8,243 nucleotides of DNA from JBEKYH01 sp049511115 (GTDB lineage: Bacteria > Planctomycetota > Phycisphaerae > Tepidisphaerales > Tepidisphaeraceae), in NCBI GenBank assembly GCA_049511115.1, contig JBEKYH010000210.1:1-8243 (forward strand), given 5' to 3'. Each line of letters begins with the position of its first letter. Position 1 is the first letter of the stretch. A model generated the notes under the pieces. The model was given only the letters and a program-made list of their open reading frames with translations. It searched no databases and was not told the origin of the DNA. Shown here piece after piece: positions 5,191 through 8,243 of the stretch. The position numbers and the translations under genes were made by a program.

Positions 5191-6558
5191 TCATACCTCC
5201 GCCTCCACCATGGCTCCTTCGTCGCGCCAGCGCTTGAGTTTCATACCCAGTGTGCGGACGCCTATCCCAAGCGCCGTGGCGGTGCGCACGCGGTGCCCTT
5301 TGAATTGCTCCAATGTGCTGAGAATGACTTTCTTTTCGATCTCCGCCAGCGGAATGCCGGCAAGGTTGCCGGTGGCGGCGATGGATTGTTTGGTTTGCAG
5401 CCATGGCTCGATCGTCGAGGCGCGGATCACGCCGGGTTCCGTTTCCAGTACGCCGGCGCGCTCGATGATGTTCTGCAATTCGCGCACATTTCCCGGCCAG
5501 TGATAGCGCTGCAGCAGGCGCATCGCCTCCGGCTCGATATGCCGGAATGGCGTCTTCTCGCGCTTGCTGGATTGGGAGAGAAAGTGCCGCGCCAAATCGG
5601 GGATGTCATCCACGCGCTGCCGCAGCGGCGGCAGATCGACCGGCACGACATTGAGGCGGTAGAACAAATCCTGTCGGAAGTCGCCGTCCTGGACGGCGGC
5701 CTCCAGATTGCGGTTGGTGGTGGCGATCACGCGGACATCAACCACCTGCGTCAAACTGCTGCCGACACGCTCAAAACAGCTTTCCTGCAACACGCGCAGC
5801 AGTTTCGCCTGCAATGATGGGGCGATTTCGCTGATTTCATCCAGGAGCAGGCTGCCCCCGTCGGCAAGCTCAAAGCGCCCGCGGCGGAGTTTGTCGGCGC
5901 CGGTGAATGCGCCTTTTTCGTGGCCGAACAGTTCTGACTCCAGCAGATTCTCCGACAGGGCGGCGCAATTCACCGCCAGCATTGGCCGCTCGCGCCGGGC
6001 GGATGCCTGATGAATGGCCCGGGCCACGACTTCCTTTCCCGATCCGCTTTCGCCGCGGATGAGAACCGTCGCGTTGCTCTTGGCCAGCAATTCGATCTTG
6101 CGGCGCACTTCATTCATCGCCTCGCTGTGGCCCAGGAGCGGCAGCGGCGCGAAGATTTCCGTCATGCTGCGATAGGCCTGGTTTTCCAGGCGCAGGCGGC
6201 TGTGCTCCAGAGCGCGGTCGACGAGCAATTTGATCTGCTGTCCGTCGAAGGGCTTTTGAATGTAGTCGTACGCCCCCAGCTTCATGGCCTCGACGGCCGT
6301 ATTCACGGTGGCAAACGCCGTCATGAGAACAACGGGAAGATCGGGCCGCAGCTTCCTGGCCTCAATCAGCAATTCGATTCCGCTCATGCGCGGCATCTTG
6401 AGGTCGGTGATGAGCAAATCGAACCGCCCCTGGGCGATGCGCTGCGCGGCCGCGGTGGACTCGGCGCAGGCGACGACATCGTGCTCCTCGCGCTTGAGGG
6501 TCGCAACGAGCGAATCCCTCAGTATCTCCTGATCATCCACTACCAGTATTCTCGCCAT
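5191..6558 (-). CDS. flrC: Sigma-54-dependent response regulator, FlrC/FleR/AtoC type
   Basis: This is an NtrC-family transcriptional activator that, when phosphorylated, uses ATP to remodel sigma-54 RNA polymerase at promoters. It has 455 residues. The receiver domain (1-120) has Asp8/Asp9, phosphoacceptor Asp52, Thr80 and Lys102. The AAA+ domain (about 138-370) has Walker A GESGSGKE (169-176), the sigma-54-contacting GAFTGA loop (216-221), Walker B LLLDE (237-241) and WPGNVRELQ (354-362). A Fis-type helix-turn-helix lies at about 410-443. The ATG at 6558 is preferred (MARILVVDD, with GAGG nine bases upstream) over a GTG at 6573 that overlaps the kinase stop. Pairing with the adjacent kinase and position before flgB suggest it controls the class of basal-body genes. 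The symbol reflects type and context; NtrC/AtoC-like names are possible. Confidence 0.9.
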   Translation of the reverse strand: MARILVVDDQEILRDSLVATLKREEHDVVACAESTAAAQRIAQGRFDLLITDLKMPRMSGIELLIEARKLRPDLPVVLMTAFATVNTAVEAMKLGAYDYIQKPFDGQQIKLLVDRALEHSRLRLENQAYRSMTEIFAPLPLLGHSEAMNEVRRKIELLAKSNATVLIRGESGSGKEVVARAIHQASARRERPMLAVNCAALSENLLESELFGHEKGAFTGADKLRRGRFELADGGSLLLDEISEIAPSLQAKLLRVLQESCFERVGSSLTQVVDVRVIATTNRNLEAAVQDGDFRQDLFYRLNVVPVDLPPLRQRVDDIPDLARHFLSQSSKREKTPFRHIEPEAMRLLQRYHWPGNVRELQNIIERAGVLETEPGVIRASTIEPWLQTKQSIAATGNLAGIPLAEIEKKVILSTLEQFKGHRVRTATALGIGVRTLGMKLKRWRDEGAMVEAEV

Positions 6559-6569
6559 AATCCAAAGCC

Positions 6570-7442
6570 TCACATTTGCAGTTCGAACTCGGCTCCTTTG
6601 CCGGGGACGTTACGCACGGAAATAGCGCCGTCGTGGGCTTCGACGATTCGGTGCACGATCGCCAGGCCCAGACCGGTGCCGGTTTCTTTGGTGGTGAAGA
6701 ACGGATTGAAAATCTTATCCAGGAGATGAGGAGGAATGCCCGGCCCGCTGTCGCTGATGACCAGTTTCATGCGGGCTTGTTTGTCGGCCGCCGTTTCTTC
6801 GCAAGCCGACCAATTGATCCAGACCCGGCCGCCCTCGCCGGCCGCTTCGGCGGCATTGAGCAGCAGGTTCAAGGCGGCCTGACCCAGGAGCATCGGATCG
6901 ACCCGGTGGACCAATGGCGCCGGCCCTTGCGCCTGACAATCCACGTTTAACGTCTCAAATGACGGCCGCGCCAGTTCAATCGCTTCCTGCAATACCTCGG
7001 CCGCATCAACCTGTTGCGCGTTGGCGGTCATCTCCCGTGTAAATTGCAGCACCTGGCTGACAAGTCTTTCCAATCGCGTGACGCCGGCGGAAATCTTATT
7101 GACGAGTTTGAGTGAATCAGGAAGTTCGGCCACATCCTTGGCCAACAGTGACGCATAAAGCTGAATGCCGCCCAGGGGATTGCGGATTTCATGGGCCATT
7201 CCGGCCGCCATTTCGCCCAGGGCCGCCAGGCGGTTGCGGCGTTCCAGTTCGCGATTCTTCTCGGCCAGATCATTGCGAAGCGATTGCACGGTGCGCTGCA
7301 ACTGGTCGTGCGATTGCTGGAGCCGTTCGGTGACGGCGCTGTACTGGCGGATGGCGCGGCCGAGCTCCTCGATGCGCTGCGACGACGCCGCCGCGCCGGC
7401 GGGTTTGGCTTCGGGGACGGGATTGGTGAGAAGCGTGGCCAT
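6570..7442 (-). CDS. flrB: Soluble sensor histidine kinase, FlrB/FleS/AtoS type
   Basis: This kinase probably phosphorylates the response regulator encoded next to it. It has 290 residues. There is no transmembrane segment or signal peptide, so it should be cytoplasmic. An Ala/Pro-rich start (1-20) leads into a charged coiled coil (about 22-72), then the HisKA domain with AHEIRNPLGG (83-92; phosphoacceptor His84). The ATPase domain has the N box NLLLNAAEA (192-200), DSGPGIP (231-237), FNPFFTTKE (245-253) and GTGLGLAI (255-262). No PAS domain is recognisable between the coiled coil and HisKA, in contrast to several FlrB/FleS proteins, so the input may come through the coiled coil or a partner. 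AAGGA lies three bases before the ATG, slightly close. It follows the chaperone gene by nine bases and its stop codon lies 11 bases before the regulator's ATG. Symbol assigned by context. Confidence 0.88.
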   Translation of the reverse strand: MATLLTNPVPEAKPAGAAASSQRIEELGRAIRQYSAVTERLQQSHDQLQRTVQSLRNDLAEKNRELERRNRLAALGEMAAGMAHEIRNPLGGIQLYASLLAKDVAELPDSLKLVNKISAGVTRLERLVSQVLQFTREMTANAQQVDAAEVLQEAIELARPSFETLNVDCQAQGPAPLVHRVDPMLLGQAALNLLLNAAEAAGEGGRVWINWSACEETAADKQARMKLVISDSGPGIPPHLLDKIFNPFFTTKETGTGLGLAIVHRIVEAHDGAISVRNVPGKGAEFELQM

Positions 7443-7451
7443 GAATCCTTT

Positions 7452-7913
7452 TTATTTACGAATGTCCATCGAACTCGGCCGGGGTCCGTAGGCCGTCGAG
7501 GCATAGGAGCGGCTCACCTGCCGGCCCGCGGCGGCCATCCGCATGGCGCGGCCGACTTCGATCTTGCGCTGCTGCAGGACCAATGCGTCGTTCTTGTCGG
7601 CGGTGGTGATTTCCTCCAGAAGCTGGCGGCTTTCGGCCATCAGGCCCTGCGCCTTGCCGCGCTGGGGGTCGGGTAATCCGCCCAGATAATCCGACCAATT
7701 CCGCTTGGCGGGCAGGATCGTCTGCTCCAGACCGGCGACTTGATCCAGCACCTGCTGGCGTTGCCCCAGGACGGCGAGCAGTTCCTCCGTTCGGCTCTGG
7801 CGGACGTGCTCATGCTGCAATTCGGCCAGCTTGGCCAGCCGCCGATAGCAGCCAACCTGCTGCTCGAGCGCTTCCAAAACCGATTCCGAATCCGAGTCTA
7901 TCTGGCTATCCAT
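7452..7913 (-). CDS. flgN: FlgN-type flagellar chaperone-like protein
   Basis: FlgN chaperones bind hook-filament junction proteins before export. The product has 153 residues and is predicted to be almost wholly helical and soluble: two long helices (about 10-66 and 83-128) broken by a Pro/Gly turn around PDPQRG (81-86). The C-terminal part, GRQVSRSYASTAYGP (130-144), resembles the ending of FlgN-family proteins (a basic helix, then a short Ser/Tyr/Gly-rich tail). Length and architecture fit the family, but no unique catalytic motif exists, so the call leans on context beside flagellar regulators. The ATG at 7913 has GAGG five bases upstream; a GTG two codons earlier would place GAGG against the codon and is less likely. 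It precedes the kinase by nine bases. Confidence 0.65.
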   Translation of the reverse strand: MDSQIDSDSESVLEALEQQVGCYRRLAKLAELQHEHVRQSRTEELLAVLGQRQQVLDQVAGLEQTILPAKRNWSDYLGGLPDPQRGKAQGLMAESRQLLEEITTADKNDALVLQQRKIEVGRAMRMAAAGRQVSRSYASTAYGPRPSSMDIRK

Positions 7914-7918
7914 ATGCA

Positions 7919-7922
7919 CCTC
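7919..7922 (-). promoter_or_regulatory. Shine-Dalgarno GAGG deciding the flgN-like start
   Basis: GAGG ends five bases before the ATG at 7913. This supports the ATG over the in-frame GTG whose first base is 7919. Confidence 0.55.
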
Positions 7923-7924
7923 AT

Positions 7925-7958
7925 AAAAAAGGACCGCTGCGTAAAAAATTCACCGGTC
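7925..7958 (-). terminator. Terminator- or attenuator-like hairpin before the flgN-like gene
   Basis: On the minus strand, GACCGGTG (7958-7951) pairs with CAGCGGTC (7939-7932) with one G-G mismatch around an 11-base loop, followed by C and six Ts (7930-7925). It begins immediately after the TPR gene's stop codon and ends just before the GAGG ribosome-binding site of the next gene. The layout is that of a weak intrinsic terminator, but the stem is short and the loop long, and read-through into the chaperone-kinase-regulator genes is likely. Confidence 0.4.
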
Positions 7959-7959
7959 A

Positions 7960-8243
7960 TCAAAAAACTCCGGATTGGCTGGTCCATTTGAGCCAGTCGT
8001 CCCAGTACTTTTTGGGCATCGAGAAACTGTCGTTTTGGAATGCCTCGGGCGGCATTCGGCTCAGAATCCATTTGGCTCGCTCGTTGGCGGCGCGGGCGTC
8101 GTCCAGCTTGCCCAGCGCGCAATACGAATTGACGATCTGCACGTAGGCCGCCAGCGCGGAAGGGTCATCCTGGTATCGGAAGGCGGCCTGGTCGTAAAGC
8201 TTGATGGCTTCCTCGTATTTGCCCAGGTCGTACATACAGTCGG
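7960..8243 (-). CDS. TPR-repeat protein, C-terminal fragment (5' end missing)
   Basis: The frame is open to the right window edge, so only the last 94 or so residues are visible; a Met at 8235 is probably internal since the frame continues upstream of it. Two helix pairs of tetratricopeptide type are readable: DLGKYEEAIKLYDQAAFRYQ, then ALAAYVQIVNSYCALGKLDD, with the usual small and aromatic residues at conserved spacings. The sequence then runs into a helix (ARAANERAKWILSRMP) and a Trp-rich tail ending KYWDDWLKWTSQSGVF. The role cannot be read from this; TPRs mediate protein contacts. Its position at the head of the flagellar cluster in the same orientation suggests, but does not prove, a link with flagella or the cell envelope. 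Confidence 0.75.
   Translation of the reverse strand, partial: DCMYDLGKYEEAIKLYDQAAFRYQDDPSALAAYVQIVNSYCALGKLDDARAANERAKWILSRMPPEAFQNDSFSMPKKYWDDWLKWTSQSGVF

Noticed and set aside
4928..5404. Minus-strand open frame covering the gap upstream of flgB
   Set aside because: It overlaps the end of the response regulator in another frame and reads through the REP-like hairpins; no domain is visible.

Overview
The window is almost entirely a minus-strand flagellar basal-body and regulatory cluster. In transcription order (high to low coordinates) it holds: the C-terminal end of a TPR protein, a FlgN-type chaperone, a soluble sensor kinase of the FlrB/FleS/AtoS type, a sigma-54-dependent response regulator of the FlrC/FleR type, then flgB, flgC, fliE, fliF, fliG and the 5' part of fliH, which runs off the left edge. 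No plus-strand gene is convincing; the long plus-strand reading frames are antisense mirrors of high-GC coding sequence. No rRNA, tRNA, CRISPR array, transposase or toxin-antitoxin gene was seen.

The DNA is GC-rich, and the gene complement indicates a motile, RpoN-using Gram-negative-type bacterium. The combination of this gene order, weak or absent Shine-Dalgarno sequences at several starts, and dispersed intergenic repeats of the kinds 'CACAGAGGACACAGAGG' and 'GGTGGGCAATGCCCACC' makes a member of the Planctomycetota my best guess. That is inference from recall of such repeats, not a proven assignment.

The layout falls into three blocks. Positions 5191-8243 form a control block: TPR protein, chaperone, kinase and regulator, the last three closely spaced or overlapping. 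Positions 4917-5190 are the only substantial regulatory gap: an inverted pair of REP-like hairpins (4985-5099) and, just upstream of flgB, a near-consensus sigma-54 promoter (4927-4942) whose predicted +1 falls on the A of the flgB ATG. Positions 1-4916 form the structural block: proximal rod (FlgB, FlgC), MS-ring/rod adaptor (FliE), MS ring (FliF), rotor/switch protein (FliG) and export-ATPase stator (FliH). The kinase and regulator probably switch on the structural block through this promoter.

The structural genes are familiar. The less ordinary content is between them: a Shine-Dalgarno sequence displayed in the loop of a perfect hairpin before fliF, another beside a CCCC/GGGG hairpin before fliG, an interrupted repeat element between fliG and fliH, a palindromic repeat between flgB and flgC, a possible attenuator before the chaperone gene, and the apparently leaderless sigma-54 start at flgB. 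I found no evidence of a wholly new protein system.
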